The notes: generated by a model not told the origin, from the letters alone. 64,000 bases of DNA from Halorubellus sp. JP-L1 (GCF_011440375.1 NZ_JAAOIR010000001.1:682001-746000), one strand, 5' to 3'; counted from the first letter of the stretch, positions 9,501 to 17,616 are shown. Program-made: numbers and translations.

Positions 9501-9568
9501 CTGCACCCGCGACCGCACTGCACCCGCGACCGCACTGCACCCGCGACCGCACTCCATCCGCGACCGCA
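9501..9568. repeat. 17-bp direct repeats, four copies
   Basis: CTGCACCCGCGACCGCA occurs three times exactly (9501, 9518, 9535) and once with two mismatches (9552). The array sits in a 1.4-kb gene-free interval, 22 bp before a perfect 32-bp palindrome. Confidence 0.93.
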
Positions 9569-9590
9569 CCGGACCTTGCCCTTCCCCTGC

Positions 9591-9622
9591 TCGAAGCACG
9601 CGCCAGCTGGCGCGTGCTTCGA
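9591..9622. repeat. perfect 32-bp palindrome
   Basis: TCGAAGCACGCGCCAG is followed directly by its exact reverse complement, giving two 16-nt arms with no spacer. As RNA it would form a strong hairpin, and as DNA it could be a two-fold symmetric protein site. It is not followed by a T-run on either strand, so a simple terminator is not clear. Confidence 0.95.
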
Positions 9623-10134
9623 CCGGCCCGGTTGCTGGCGGCGAGTAGTTTTCGACGATGCACTGGCGCGCGGTATCGGGACGGTGCGAACGAAGGTGAG
9701 CGCCGTCCCGTTGATATCGTGCGAGGGACGACCCCGACGGCGACCGGAGGGAGTCGTCGCGGGAGTCGGCTGGGGAGGGTGAGGCTGCGGTGCGGTCGCG
9801 GTGCTGGTGCGGTGGGGTAGAAGCACAGCGCCCACCGCTCGACCCTGCCCGGACCCCGCAAGCACCCTGGTTCGAACGGGGGCAAGCCACCGTCCGTCAT
9901 CACGAAAGAGCGCACGCGCTCCCTCCGTCGACAGCGAAGCGAGAAGCGCAGCGGGGTCCCGGCCAGCGAAGCGTCGTAGTCGCCTCGTGGCGTGTAACCG
10001 GCCGAATGCCGCGAACAAGATCGAGCGAGCAGGGCATTCTGGCCGAAATCGTTCGCACCACCAATCCACGACAGCAGACGAGAATTCCATACCCGAACGA
10101 TGTGACCGAAACGGAACCTGTCAGGAGCGGCGTC

Positions 10135-10142
10135 CTATATAC
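10135..10142 (+). promoter_or_regulatory. TATA box of a putative ncRNA
   Basis: CTATATAC is one of the strongest TATA matches in the window and does not precede any believable coding sequence. The predicted transcription start is near 10165, just before a run of stem-loops. Confidence 0.5.
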
Positions 10143-10164
10143 AGCTGAACTACCGACCACAAGT

Positions 10165-10325
10165 GCATCCGCCGAGCGAGCGACTGCGAGCGAGGCGGTT
10201 CACCGGACGCGAGCGACCGCAGGGAGCGAGTCGTCCGGTCTTTTTCACCCATGTTTTTGCGCTGAGCGGTTCCCGCTGCGAACGGAGTGAGCGAGGGAAC
10301 CCGAGGCGGAAAAAGATGGTTCCGC
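10165..10325 (+). ncRNA. putative ncRNA: four consecutive stem-loops behind a TATA box
   Basis: Four stems follow each other: CCGCC/GGCGG (10169-10173 with 10194-10198), ACCGGACG/CGTCCGGT (10202-10209 with 10232-10239) followed by CTTTTTC, GGTTCCC/GGGAACC (10268-10274 with 10295-10301), and GCGGAA/TTCCGC (10306-10311 with 10320-10325). The first three loops share a GCGA-N-CG...GAGCGA theme. The T-run after stem two could end an RNA of about 80 nt; otherwise the RNA would run to stem four. Transcript limits are inferred, and the element could instead be a dispersed haloarchaeal intergenic repeat. Confidence 0.4.
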
Positions 10326-10480
10326 ACGCTCCACCTACCAGGCGGTTCGCTACGAGATCCTCGAAATGTTCTACGTCGTGAGGCGTTCAATGGTCCCGCC
10401 GCTCTGTAGCTCGTGGGGGGACGAGCCGCTCCTCGAATGCCGTTGATTCGGTCACACCCCCTGATCCGAGGAACGTGCGT

Positions 10481-10487
10481 TTTATAA
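10481..10487 (+). promoter_or_regulatory. TATA box of the rpl21e-rpoF operon
   Basis: TTTATAA lies 30 nt before the rpl21e ATG, giving a predicted start of transcription only a few nt upstream of the coding region. Confidence 0.75.
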
Positions 10488-10516
10488 CGCCGACGCGGGA
10501 ACTGGTTCGTACGACT

Positions 10517-10807
10517 ATGCCGAACTCGCACGGCCCCCGCAAGAAGACACGGAACAAGCTGAAGAACAATCCCCGAGACCGGGGCACGTCCGCCCCCCAG
10601 CGAGCCATCCAGGAGTTCGAGCAGGGCCAGAAGGTCCACCTCAAGATCGACCCCTCGGTGGCAGACGGCCGGTTCCACCCGCGCTTCCACGGACTGACGG
10701 GCGAGGTCGAGGGCAAACAGGGCGCGGCGTTCAAGGTCGCCATCACGGACGGTGGGAAGGAGAAGACCATCATCGCCAGTGCCGCGCACCTGAAGGCCCA
10801 GCAGTAG
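10517..10807 (+). CDS. rpl21e: 50S ribosomal protein L21e
   Basis: The 96-residue protein begins [15 protein letters not shown] and has an SH3-like fold core ([23 protein letters not shown]), as in archaeal and eukaryotic L21e. It belongs to the large ribosomal subunit. ATG 10517 is chosen over the longer open frame because the family N-terminus begins there and the TATA box at 10481 fits. It precedes rpoF with 1 bp between stop and start, so the two are co-transcribed and probably coupled. Confidence 0.96.
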   Translation: MPNSHGPRKKTRNKLKNNPRDRGTSAPQRAIQEFEQGQKVHLKIDPSVADGRFHPRFHGLTGEVEGKQGAAFKVAITDGGKEKTIIASAAHLKAQQ

Positions 10808-10808
10808 G

Positions 10809-11165
10809 ATGACGATATTCAAGGAGAAGCTCGACGAGGAGTTCCTGACGTTCGCGGAGACGAAGGAACTGCTCGACGAGGTGGAGGCCGACCGGGCGCT
10901 GGACGAGGACCGCGAGATGCGGTACGAGCTGGCGCGCGCCATCGAGCACGTCAACCGCTTCACGGTGCTCGACCCCGAGGAGTCCCTCGAACTCGTCGAG
11001 GAACTCCAGACGCTAGAGAAGGTCGACGAGGCGACGGCGTACAAGATCGCGAACCTCCTGCCGGAGGACCGCACGGAGCTGCGGTCGGTGTACGCGAAGC
11101 AGCGGTACACGCTCGACGGCGAGGAACTCGACGAGATCCTGAACGTCATCGCGAAGTACGTCTGA
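10809..11165 (+). CDS. rpoF: RNA polymerase subunit F (Rpb4 homologue)
   Basis: The 118-residue helical protein is the archaeal counterpart of Rpb4. It pairs with RpoE (Rpb7) to form the stalk of RNA polymerase, which binds nascent RNA and helps open-complex formation. Recognisable features are the N-terminal LTFAETKELL and the C-terminal HRDC-like part with LPEDRTELRSVYAKQR and LDEILNVIAKYV. The gene follows rpl21e directly and precedes a DUF655 gene and ksgA, a conserved haloarchaeal order. Confidence 0.95.
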   Translation: MTIFKEKLDEEFLTFAETKELLDEVEADRALDEDREMRYELARAIEHVNRFTVLDPEESLELVEELQTLEKVDEATAYKIANLLPEDRTELRSVYAKQRYTLDGEELDEILNVIAKYV

Positions 11166-11214
11166 GTCCCCGCCGCCATCTTTTAAATACGTCGTCGTCG
11201 TACGTGCTGGTATC

Positions 11215-11778
11215 ATGAGTGATTCAACGGACGACGAGCGGGTCGCGGTCGTCCTCGACATCTTCCCGAACGGCCGCTCGGACGGTCGGCACGGTTCTCG
11301 ACCGATGGCGTACGCGCTCGACGTCATGGACTTCACGCTGAAGGAGGTCGTGTTCGAGGACACGCCCGACGTCGGGATGGACGACGAACTCGTCGTCGAA
11401 CCGCCCGGCGAGGGCGTGCGCGGCGTGTACCCGATCGAGTACGAGGACGTGTCCTCGAGCGCGCAGTCCGAACTGGAGTACATCGTGGCGGAGCTCGTGG
11501 AGGACGAGGAGGACCGGTTCGTGGCGTTCTACAACGACGCGCAACCGATCACGCTCCGCTTGCACCAGCTGAATCTCCTGCCCGGGATCGGGAAGAAGCT
11601 CCGGAACGGCATCCTCGACGAACGCAAGCGCAAGCCGTTCGAGAGTTTCGCGGACCTCGACGACCGCGTCGCCGGGCTCCACGACCCCGCGGGGGTGCTC
11701 GTCGAGCGCATTCTCGAGGAGATCCGCGAGGACGACCTGAAGTACAAGACGTTCGTCGGCCGCGACGAGGACGCCTGA
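11215..11778 (+). CDS. DUF655 family RNA-binding-like protein
   Basis: The 187-residue protein matches the archaeal DUF655 family. It has an OB-like N-terminal part (VAVVLDIFPNGRSDG), a central acidic segment and a C-terminal helix-hairpin-helix-like stretch NLLPGIGKKLRNGILDERK. The context between rpoF and ksgA suggests a role in RNA or translation, but no activity is established. A TATA-like TTTTAAATAC at about 11179-11188 lies upstream of the ATG, so it may be transcribed both with the operon and on its own. Confidence 0.9.
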   Translation: MSDSTDDERVAVVLDIFPNGRSDGRHGSRPMAYALDVMDFTLKEVVFEDTPDVGMDDELVVEPPGEGVRGVYPIEYEDVSSSAQSELEYIVAELVEDEEDRFVAFYNDAQPITLRLHQLNLLPGIGKKLRNGILDERKRKPFESFADLDDRVAGLHDPAGVLVERILEEIREDDLKYKTFVGRDEDA

Positions 11779-11895
11779 CGGAGGCACCTACGACGAACGC
11801 GCACTCGCGGTCCTCCGGGACTGGTTCTCTCGCGTGCGTCGTCGAGTGCGTCCCGCTGGGTTTACCCGGTCGGGCGTGTTACGGGCGGGTAATCG

Positions 11896-12729
11896 ATGAG
11901 AGACCCCGAGGGCTTACTGGCTCGTGCCGGCGTGCGTGGGGATCCGAATCGCGACCAGCACTTCCTCGTGGACGACCGCGTGCTCGACCGGTTGCCGTCG
12001 TACCTGCCGGAGGGCGAGGGCGTTCGCGAGCACGTCCTGGAGATCGGTGCCGGGAACGGCGCGTTGACCGCGCGACTGCTCGCGGAGTGCGAGCGCGTCA
12101 CGGCGATCGAGCGCGACCCCGAGCTCGCGGCCTTCCTCCGCGAGGAGTTCGCCGACGAGATCGCCGCAGGCGACCTCACCGTCGTCGAGGGCGACGCGCT
12201 CGACGTCGACCTCCCGCAGTTCTCGGCGTCGGTATCGAACCTCCCGTACGGGGCGTCCTCGCAGATCGCGTTCCGACTGCTCCCCCTGAAGCGCCCGCTC
12301 GTCCTGATGTTCCAGAAGGAGTTCGCGGAGCGGATGGTGGCCGATGCGGGCACGGACGACTACGGGCGGCTGTCGGTGTCCGCACAGCACTACGCGGACG
12401 TCGAGATCGTCGAGCCGGTCCCGAAGGAGGCGTTCTCGCCGCCGCCGGCCGTCGAGAGCGCGGTGGTTCGCGCGACGCCCAGAGACCCCGAGTACGCGGT
12501 CGACGACGAGGACTTCTTCCTCGACTTCGTGAAGGCGGTGTTCACGCAGCGCCGGAAGACGATGCGCAACGCCGTGCGGAACACCGTCCACATCTCGGGA
12601 CTGGACGACGGCGACGCGGTCGTCGACGCCGCCGACGAGGACCTGATGGGGATGCGTCCCGGAAAGGTCTCGCCGTCGCGGCTCGCGGCGCTCGCGACGC
12701 TCGCCGACGACGTCGGCCGCAATGACTGA
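11896..12729 (+). CDS. ksgA: 16S rRNA adenine dimethyltransferase
   Basis: KsgA/Dim1 dimethylates two adjacent adenines in the last helix of 16S rRNA during small-subunit assembly. The 277-residue protein has the SAM motif EIGAGNGALT (residues 49-58), the catalytic NLPYG (about 115) and the C-terminal helical domain with FTQRRKTMRNAV and a helix-hairpin-helix at the end. The stop lies at the edge of a 50-bp-spaced repeat that fills the gap to mscS. ATG 11896 fits the expected length. Confidence 0.95.
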   Translation: MRDPEGLLARAGVRGDPNRDQHFLVDDRVLDRLPSYLPEGEGVREHVLEIGAGNGALTARLLAECERVTAIERDPELAAFLREEFADEIAAGDLTVVEGDALDVDLPQFSASVSNLPYGASSQIAFRLLPLKRPLVLMFQKEFAERMVADAGTDDYGRLSVSAQHYADVEIVEPVPKEAFSPPPAVESAVVRATPRDPEYAVDDEDFFLDFVKAVFTQRRKTMRNAVRNTVHISGLDDGDAVVDAADEDLMGMRPGKVSPSRLAALATLADDVGRND

Positions 12730-12796
12730 TGACGGGTGACGACGAAAGATGGTGACCACGAATGACTGGTGACGACTGATGACGGGTGACGACGAA
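12724..12796. repeat. 23-bp direct repeat, 50-bp spacing, between ksgA and mscS
   Basis: GACTGATGACGGGTGACGACGAA occurs at 12724-12746 and 12774-12796. The first copy overlaps the ksgA stop, and the second ends on the A of the mscS start codon. The sequence between contains related TGACCACGAATGACTGG. The duplication therefore carries a stop/start junction. Confidence 0.85.
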
Positions 12797-14286
12797 TGAC
12801 GGCGGCCGAGCCGACGATCGTGGCCCAGCTCGTCGACGCCCTGAACGGGCTCTCGGAGACGTTCGAGACGACGCCGATGCGGACGGCGGTGACGCTCGCG
12901 GCGCTCGCGGTACTGGCCGGCATCGGGTGGGTGTCCTCGCGGGTCCAGGCGTGGCTCCGGGAGCGCACGAGCGAGTTCGCGGCGGACGTCCTGACGGTCG
13001 TCGTCGTCGGGTCGACGTTCGCGGCCGCGGTCGGCGTCACCTTGGGCGTGTGGCGGCTCGCGGACGACGTCCAGCGAGCGATCGCCGGGGTCGCGCCCGA
13101 GGAGGGGACGGGGCCGCTGCTGGCGGCGACGTTCGTCATCCTCGTCGTCACGCACCTGCTGTCGCGCGCCGGCCGGCGGCTGGTGGAGAACCTCGTGCGT
13201 CGCCGGGAGGCGTTCGGTCAGCACGAGGTCGAGATCACGTACCGCGTCGTCCAGTTCACGCTCTGGGTGAGCGCGATCTCGGTCGTCCTCGGGCTGTGGA
13301 GCGTCGACCTGACTGGGTTGCTCGTCGGCGCCGGCTTCCTCGGCATCGTCGTCGGGATGGCGGCCCGCCAGACGCTCGGGGCGGTCCTCGCGGGGTTCGT
13401 GTTGATGTTCGCGCGACCGTTCGAGATCGGGGACTGGGTCGAGATCGGCGGGCGCGAGGGCATCGTGACGGACATCTCGATCGTGAACACGCGCGTGCAG
13501 ACGTTCGACGGCGAGTACGTGATGATCCCGAACGACATCGTGAGCGGCCAGGAGGTCGTGAACCGGTCGCGGAAGGGCCGACTCCGCATCGAGGTGGAGG
13601 TCGGCGTGGACTACGACGCGGACGTCTCGACGGCGACGGCGCTGGCGGGGGAGGCGATGGACGACCTCGACGAGATACTGTCGGTGCCGACGCCGCAGGT
13701 CGTCGTCAAGGAGTTCGGCGAGTCGGCGATCGTCCTCGGCTGTCGGTTCTGGATCGACAAGCCGAGCGCGCGCCGGAAGTGGCGCGCTCGGACTGCGGTC
13801 GTCGAGTCGGTGAAGGCGCGATTCGACGAGGCGGGCGTGAAGATTCCGTTCCCGCAGCGCGAGCTGTCGGGGCGCGCGGAGGCGGGTGGGTTCCGGCACG
13901 CGGAGGCGACCGAGTCGGTGCCGGACGACGACGAGGCTGCCGTCGACGCGGACGTCGACGCGAACCCGGACCCAGACGCCGTCGTGGAGCCGAGCGACGA
14001 GGACGTGCCGACGCCCGGCGTATCCGGGGCGTCGTCGGGCGGATTCGGGCTCGACGCGAGCGACTTCGCGATGACGTTCACGAGCGCACGTGGGGACGGT
14101 GCGACCGCTGACGCGGACGACGACGAGAGCGGGGACGTGGATGCGGGCGACGGACGCGAGAGAAGCGACGGCGAGTCGAGCAAGGGTGGCGAGTCGGGCG
14201 ATGGTGGCGAGTCGGGCGATGGTGGCGAGTCGGGCGATGGTGGCGAGTCGGGCGAGAGTCCCGAGTCCGGCGGGGGGTCGTCGTGA
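12796..14286 (+). CDS. MscS-family mechanosensitive channel
   Basis: MscS channels open on membrane tension and release solutes after osmotic downshock, important for a halophile. The 496-residue protein has about four to five hydrophobic helices in the first 210 residues, the pore-lining Gly/Ala-rich helix GFLGIVVGMAARQTLGAVLAG, then the cytoplasmic beta domain beginning FEIGDWVEI. The last 110 residues are acidic and low complexity, ending in four GESGDG units (18-bp DNA repeats at 14185-14256). The tail is unlikely to be structured. The stop overlaps the next start by 4 bp (GTGA). Confidence 0.9.
   Translation: MTAAEPTIVAQLVDALNGLSETFETTPMRTAVTLAALAVLAGIGWVSSRVQAWLRERTSEFAADVLTVVVVGSTFAAAVGVTLGVWRLADDVQRAIAGVAPEEGTGPLLAATFVILVVTHLLSRAGRRLVENLVRRREAFGQHEVEITYRVVQFTLWVSAISVVLGLWSVDLTGLLVGAGFLGIVVGMAARQTLGAVLAGFVLMFARPFEIGDWVEIGGREGIVTDISIVNTRVQTFDGEYVMIPNDIVSGQEVVNRSRKGRLRIEVEVGVDYDADVSTATALAGEAMDDLDEILSVPTPQVVVKEFGESAIVLGCRFWIDKPSARRKWRARTAVVESVKARFDEAGVKIPFPQRELSGRAEAGGFRHAEATESVPDDDEAAVDADVDANPDPDAVVEPSDEDVPTPGVSGASSGGFGLDASDFAMTFTSARGDGATADADDDESGDVDAGDGRERSDGESSKGGESGDGGESGDGGESGDGGESGESPESGGGSS
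14185..14256 (+). repeat. 18-bp coding tandem repeat, four copies
   Basis: GGTGGCGAGTCGGGCGAT is repeated from 14185, the last copy ending in GAG. It encodes GGESGD repeats in the C-terminal tail of the MscS protein and is a likely site of slippage. Confidence 0.9.
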
Positions 14287-14861
14287 CGGACCTGGCGGAG
14301 CGTCGCGGCGTGGAGACGGCGGTGTACCAGCCGGCGGAGGACTCCGCGCTCCTGGCGGCGGTCGCGGAGGAGGAGGTCGAGTCGGCAGATCGCGTGCTGG
14401 AGGTCGGGACGGGATCGGGGTGGGTCGCCGAGCGCGTGCGCGACGAGACGGGTGCGGACGTGATCGCTTCGGACCTGAACCCGCACGCGACGCGGCAGGC
14501 TCGCGAGCGCGGCCTCCCGGCGGTGCGGGCGGACCTCGTCTCGCCGTTCCGGGACGGTGCGTTCGACGTGGTGCTGTTCAATCCGCCGTACCTCCCGGAG
14601 GATGCGGCGGCGGCGCGCGACGACTGGATGGAGCGCGCGTTGAGCGGTGGCGAGGACGGCCGCGCGGTCGTGGAGCCGTTCCTCGACACCGTCGGGCGCG
14701 TGCTCGCCGTCGACGGGTTCGCGCTCGTGCTCGTGAGCAGTCTCACCGGCGTCGAGGAGGTGGTGGCGTTCGCGGGCGAGCGCGGGTTCTCGGCGGTGGC
14801 GCTCCGCGAGGAGTCCTATCCCTTCGAGACGCTGTCGGTGCTGAAGCTCGTGCCCGCGTGA
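14283..14861 (+). CDS. HemK2-type N6-methyltransferase (release factor/Mtq2 class)
   Basis: The 192-residue Rossmann-fold protein has SAM motif EVGTGSGWVAE near residues 40-49 and the catalytic NPPY at about 100, which marks methylation of an amide nitrogen such as the Gln of the GGQ loop of release factor aRF1. It lacks the N-terminal domain of bacterial PrmC, as in eukaryotic Mtq2/N6AMT1. GTG 14283 overlaps the mscS stop. The substrate is inferred from family membership. Confidence 0.85.
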   Translation: MTDLAERRGVETAVYQPAEDSALLAAVAEEEVESADRVLEVGTGSGWVAERVRDETGADVIASDLNPHATRQARERGLPAVRADLVSPFRDGAFDVVLFNPPYLPEDAAAARDDWMERALSGGEDGRAVVEPFLDTVGRVLAVDGFALVLVSSLTGVEEVVAFAGERGFSAVALREESYPFETLSVLKLVPA

Positions 14862-14950
14862 CCGCAGGTCCCAACGCGGGCGAGTTCCCGGCGGCCCAGA
14901 CGACCGTTCACACGGCGCGTGATTACTGACACTCATTAGTAGGGATAGAA

Positions 14951-14959
14951 AATATTAAA
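14951..14959 (+). promoter_or_regulatory. promoter of the methionine synthase pair
   Basis: AATATTAAA lies about 30 nt before the start codon at 14988. Upstream, TACTGA-N6-TTAGTA (14924-14941) is an imperfect dyad that could bind a methionine regulator; this second point is inference. Confidence 0.6.
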
Positions 14960-14987
14960 CAGCCGCATTTCCTACGCGGTATCACGC

Positions 14988-15986
14988 ATGACAGAACTCG
15001 TCGCCACCACACCGGGGCTGTTCCCGCTCCCGGACTGGGCGAAGTCGGACCTCTCCGATCTCAAAGGCCACCAGAAGGAAGACCTCGTCGACGGCAGCGA
15101 GCCCGACGCGGTCCAGGACGCGTACGCGACCGCTCGCGGCGAAGTACTCGACTCGCAGGCCGACGCCGGCCTCGACCGCGTCGTCGAAGGCCAGCTGCGC
15201 TGGGACGACATGCTCGCGCACCCGCTGACCGTCCACGACGACGTCGAGACGCGCGGCATCGTCCGCTACTACGACAACAACAACTTCTACCGAGAGCCAG
15301 TCGTCGAGAGCGAGCTCTCGTTCTCCGGCGACGTCGCCGCCGAACTCGACGCGCTCTCTGCACTGACGGAGCAGTCGGTTCAAGCGGTCCTCCCCGGCCC
15401 GTACTCGCTCGCCGACCTCGCGACCGACGAGCACTACGGCGACGACGCCGAGTTCCTCGCCGCAATCGCCGAGTTCCTCGCCGGCGAAGCCGACGCCTTC
15501 CCCGACGTGGAGACGCTGTACCTCCTCGAGCCGTCGCTCGTCGAGAACGCCCCCGGCGACGACGTCGCCGGCGACGTCCCGGAGGCGCTCACGACGGTCG
15601 CCGACGCCGTCGACGCCGACGTCGTCGTCCAGCCGTACTGGGGCGCACTCGACGAGAAGACCCACGCGCACGTCCTCGACGCGGACGTGGACGCGATCGG
15701 GTACGACTTCGTCTCGAATCACGAGGACAACCTCTACAACATCAACGAGTACGGCACCACCGACGACGTCTCGCTCGGGCTCGTCGACGGCCAGAACACG
15801 CTCGTCGAGGACCCCGACACCGTCCGCGAGCGCGTGGACTGGGTGCACGAGCAGGCCGTCAGCGCCGACTTCGACACGACGTACGTGACGACGAACACCG
15901 AACTGTTCTACCTGCCGTACCCGAAGTACGAGGCGAAGCTCGACGTGCTCGGTGACGCCGTCGCGCTCTCGGAGGTGGAAGCATGA
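14988..15986 (+). CDS. MetE-like protein, N-terminal-half type, without zinc ligands
   Basis: The 332-residue TIM-barrel protein resembles cobalamin-independent methionine synthase (SYPLPDW/FPLPDW-like start, LPGPYSLADLA). It has no cysteine at all, so it cannot provide the zinc site of the catalytic barrel, and it may be the partner that shapes or supplies the methyl-donor site. It overlaps the following catalytic MetE gene by 4 bp (ATGA), so both halves are made together. Start ATG 14988 lies just downstream of the AATATTAAA box. Confidence 0.82.
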   Translation: MTELVATTPGLFPLPDWAKSDLSDLKGHQKEDLVDGSEPDAVQDAYATARGEVLDSQADAGLDRVVEGQLRWDDMLAHPLTVHDDVETRGIVRYYDNNNFYREPVVESELSFSGDVAAELDALSALTEQSVQAVLPGPYSLADLATDEHYGDDAEFLAAIAEFLAGEADAFPDVETLYLLEPSLVENAPGDDVAGDVPEALTTVADAVDADVVVQPYWGALDEKTHAHVLDADVDAIGYDFVSNHEDNLYNINEYGTTDDVSLGLVDGQNTLVEDPDTVRERVDWVHEQAVSADFDTTYVTTNTELFYLPYPKYEAKLDVLGDAVALSEVEA

Positions 15987-17110
15987 GCGAACCGACTGCC
16001 GACGTCGGCAAGGACCAGTTCCGGCCCACCGGTCACGAGAACGAGCACTTCCTCCTGACGACGGTCGTCGGGAGCTACCCGAAGCCGAAGTGGCTCGACC
16101 GCGCCCGCGAGCTCTACCAGGGCGGCGACACGACGAAGCCTCGCGAGCATCAGGGCGAGCACGCCGAGGAGCTCCCGGACTTCGACGAGGACGCGTGGGC
16201 GGAGGCGAAGGACGACGCGAGCCGGCTCATCACTAACGAGCACGAGCGCGCCGGCCTGGACGTCGTCGTCGACGGCGAGATGCGCCGGAACGAGATGGTG
16301 GAGTTCTTCGCGCACCGCATCGACGGCTACGAGTTCAACGGCCCCGTGAAGGTCTGGGGGCACAACTACTTCGACAAGCCCTCCGTCGTGCGCGAGGTCG
16401 AGTACGACGAGACGTGGCTCGTCGACGAGTACGAGTTCACCGCTGAGGTCGCCGACCGTCCCGTCAAAGTCCCGATCACGGGGCCGTACACGCTCGCGAA
16501 CTGGTCGTTCAACGAGGCGTACGACGACCTCGAGAGTCTCGCCGTGGACCTCGCGGACCTCGTGAACGAGGAGATCCAGAAGCTCGTCGACGCCGGCGCG
16601 CGCTACATCCAGATCGACGAGCCGGCGCTCGCGACGACGCCCGACGACCACGCGATCGTCGGCGAGTGTCTCGAGCACATCGTCGCGGACATCCCCGAGG
16701 GCGTCCGCGTCGGTCTGCACGTCTGCTACGGCGACTACTCGCGGATCTACCCCGAAATTCTCGAGTATCCCGTCGACGAGTTCGACCTGGAACTCTGCAA
16801 CGGCGACTACGACCAGCTCGACGTGTTCAAGGACCCCGCGTTCAGCGCCGACCTGGCGCTCGGCGTCGTCGACGCACACGTCGCGGAGGTCGAGACCGTC
16901 GAGGAGATCAAGGCGAACATCCGCAAGGGCCTCGAAGTCGTCCCGCCCGAGCAACTCGTCGTCTCCCCGGACTGCGGCCTGAAACTCCTCCCCCGGGAGG
17001 TCGCCTACGAGAAGATGGCGAACCTCGTCGCCGCCGCGCGCGAGCTCGAGGCCGAACTCGACGCCGGCGAAATCCAGGTCGACGCCGCCCCGGCAAGCGC
17101 CGACGACTGA
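15983..17110 (+). CDS. methionine synthase, cobalamin-independent, catalytic (core MetE)
   Basis: The 375-residue protein is the C-terminal catalytic barrel of MetE, which transfers a methyl group to homocysteine. Zinc ligands are visible in VGLHVCYGD (His-x-Cys) and SPDCGLK (second Cys). TTVVGSYPKPKWLDRAR near residue 30 is the classical MetE substrate motif and IDEPAL marks the active-site Glu. The methyl donor (folate, tetrahydromethanopterin derivative or a corrinoid protein) cannot be read from sequence. Coupled to the preceding zinc-less barrel. Confidence 0.92.
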   Translation: MSEPTADVGKDQFRPTGHENEHFLLTTVVGSYPKPKWLDRARELYQGGDTTKPREHQGEHAEELPDFDEDAWAEAKDDASRLITNEHERAGLDVVVDGEMRRNEMVEFFAHRIDGYEFNGPVKVWGHNYFDKPSVVREVEYDETWLVDEYEFTAEVADRPVKVPITGPYTLANWSFNEAYDDLESLAVDLADLVNEEIQKLVDAGARYIQIDEPALATTPDDHAIVGECLEHIVADIPEGVRVGLHVCYGDYSRIYPEILEYPVDEFDLELCNGDYDQLDVFKDPAFSADLALGVVDAHVAEVETVEEIKANIRKGLEVVPPEQLVVSPDCGLKLLPREVAYEKMANLVAAARELEAELDAGEIQVDAAPASADD

Positions 17111-17230
17111 CCCGGGGAACGGTCGGTCGCTCCCGGCGCCGGTTCGCTTCTACTCGAACGCTCCGTCCGCAGTGGCGACGCTGGTCGTGCTGGCGCGCAG
17201 GTCGAAGAGACGGAGCGGGTCGCCGCGCGG

Positions 17231-17518
17231 CTAGCAGTTCACTGCGGCTGGCTGGCCGACGCAGATCTGGACGCTATCGCCGAGGTCGAGCGCGAAGCCA
17301 CCGCAGGTCTGGACGCAGCGATACAGCTCCAAGGTGCGGTGGCTGGCGACGGAGAGTCCGCCGAAGGCGGCGACGGCGACGGCGCCGAGTAGTGGGTGCG
17401 TGAGGAGCCAGAGGCTCGCGGGGACTGCGGCGAGCAGTCCGTAGGCGACGAGGACGCCGCGCCAGGTCGGATTGCGGTACGTGTGGCGGTCGCGTGGGTC
17501 GAGTGGCGGCTGTGACAT
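17231..17518 (-). CDS. small Cys-rich membrane protein downstream of ArsR
   Basis: The 95-residue protein has a polar N-terminus rich in Pro/Asp/Arg, two adjacent hydrophobic helices (about 20-60) and a C-terminal part with four cysteines (CVQTC, ICVG, and the final Cys). It lies 98 bp downstream of an ArsR-family regulator on the same strand. The Cys-rich soluble tail and this context suggest a metal- or thiol-related role, but I do not recognise the family. It could be a regulated target or simply an adjacent gene. Confidence 0.6.
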   Translation of the reverse strand: MSQPPLDPRDRHTYRNPTWRGVLVAYGLLAAVPASLWLLTHPLLGAVAVAAFGGLSVASHRTLELYRCVQTCGGFALDLGDSVQICVGQPAAVNC

Positions 17519-17616
17519 GGAATCGGTCTGGGTGGGGTCGGTCGGGAGTCGATTCTGGGTGGAGTTCGGTCGGCGGTCGGTCGTGGTGGCGGGCGGTGCA
17601 GTGCGCGCTTACGGCG

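Larger units (their letters stand above)
9123..10516. other. 1.4-kb gene-free interval between rnj and rpl21e
   Basis: None of the open frames here shows a recognisable domain, acidic haloarchaeal composition or a family resemblance; the predicted products are Arg/Pro/Ser-rich, as expected from unselected high-GC DNA. The interval contains the rnj leader, the 17-bp repeats, the 32-bp palindrome, a GAGCG-CACG-CGCTC mini-hairpin near 9908, and the TATA-plus-hairpin block at 10135-10325. It ends with the rpl21e promoter. Confidence 0.7.

Noticed and set aside
9501-9568. CRISPR array
   Set aside because: The 17-bp units are directly adjacent with no spacers and no cas genes are nearby; this is a tandem repeat.
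9482-10090. 200-residue minus frame in the rnj-rpl21e gap
   Set aside because: Composition is Arg/Ala/Pro-rich, it contains translated tandem repeats and no known domain; treated as non-coding.
9123-10516. Replication origin in the gene-free interval
   Set aside because: No orc/cdc6 gene is next to it and no haloarchaeal ORB-like boxes were found; only the iteron-palindrome geometry remains.
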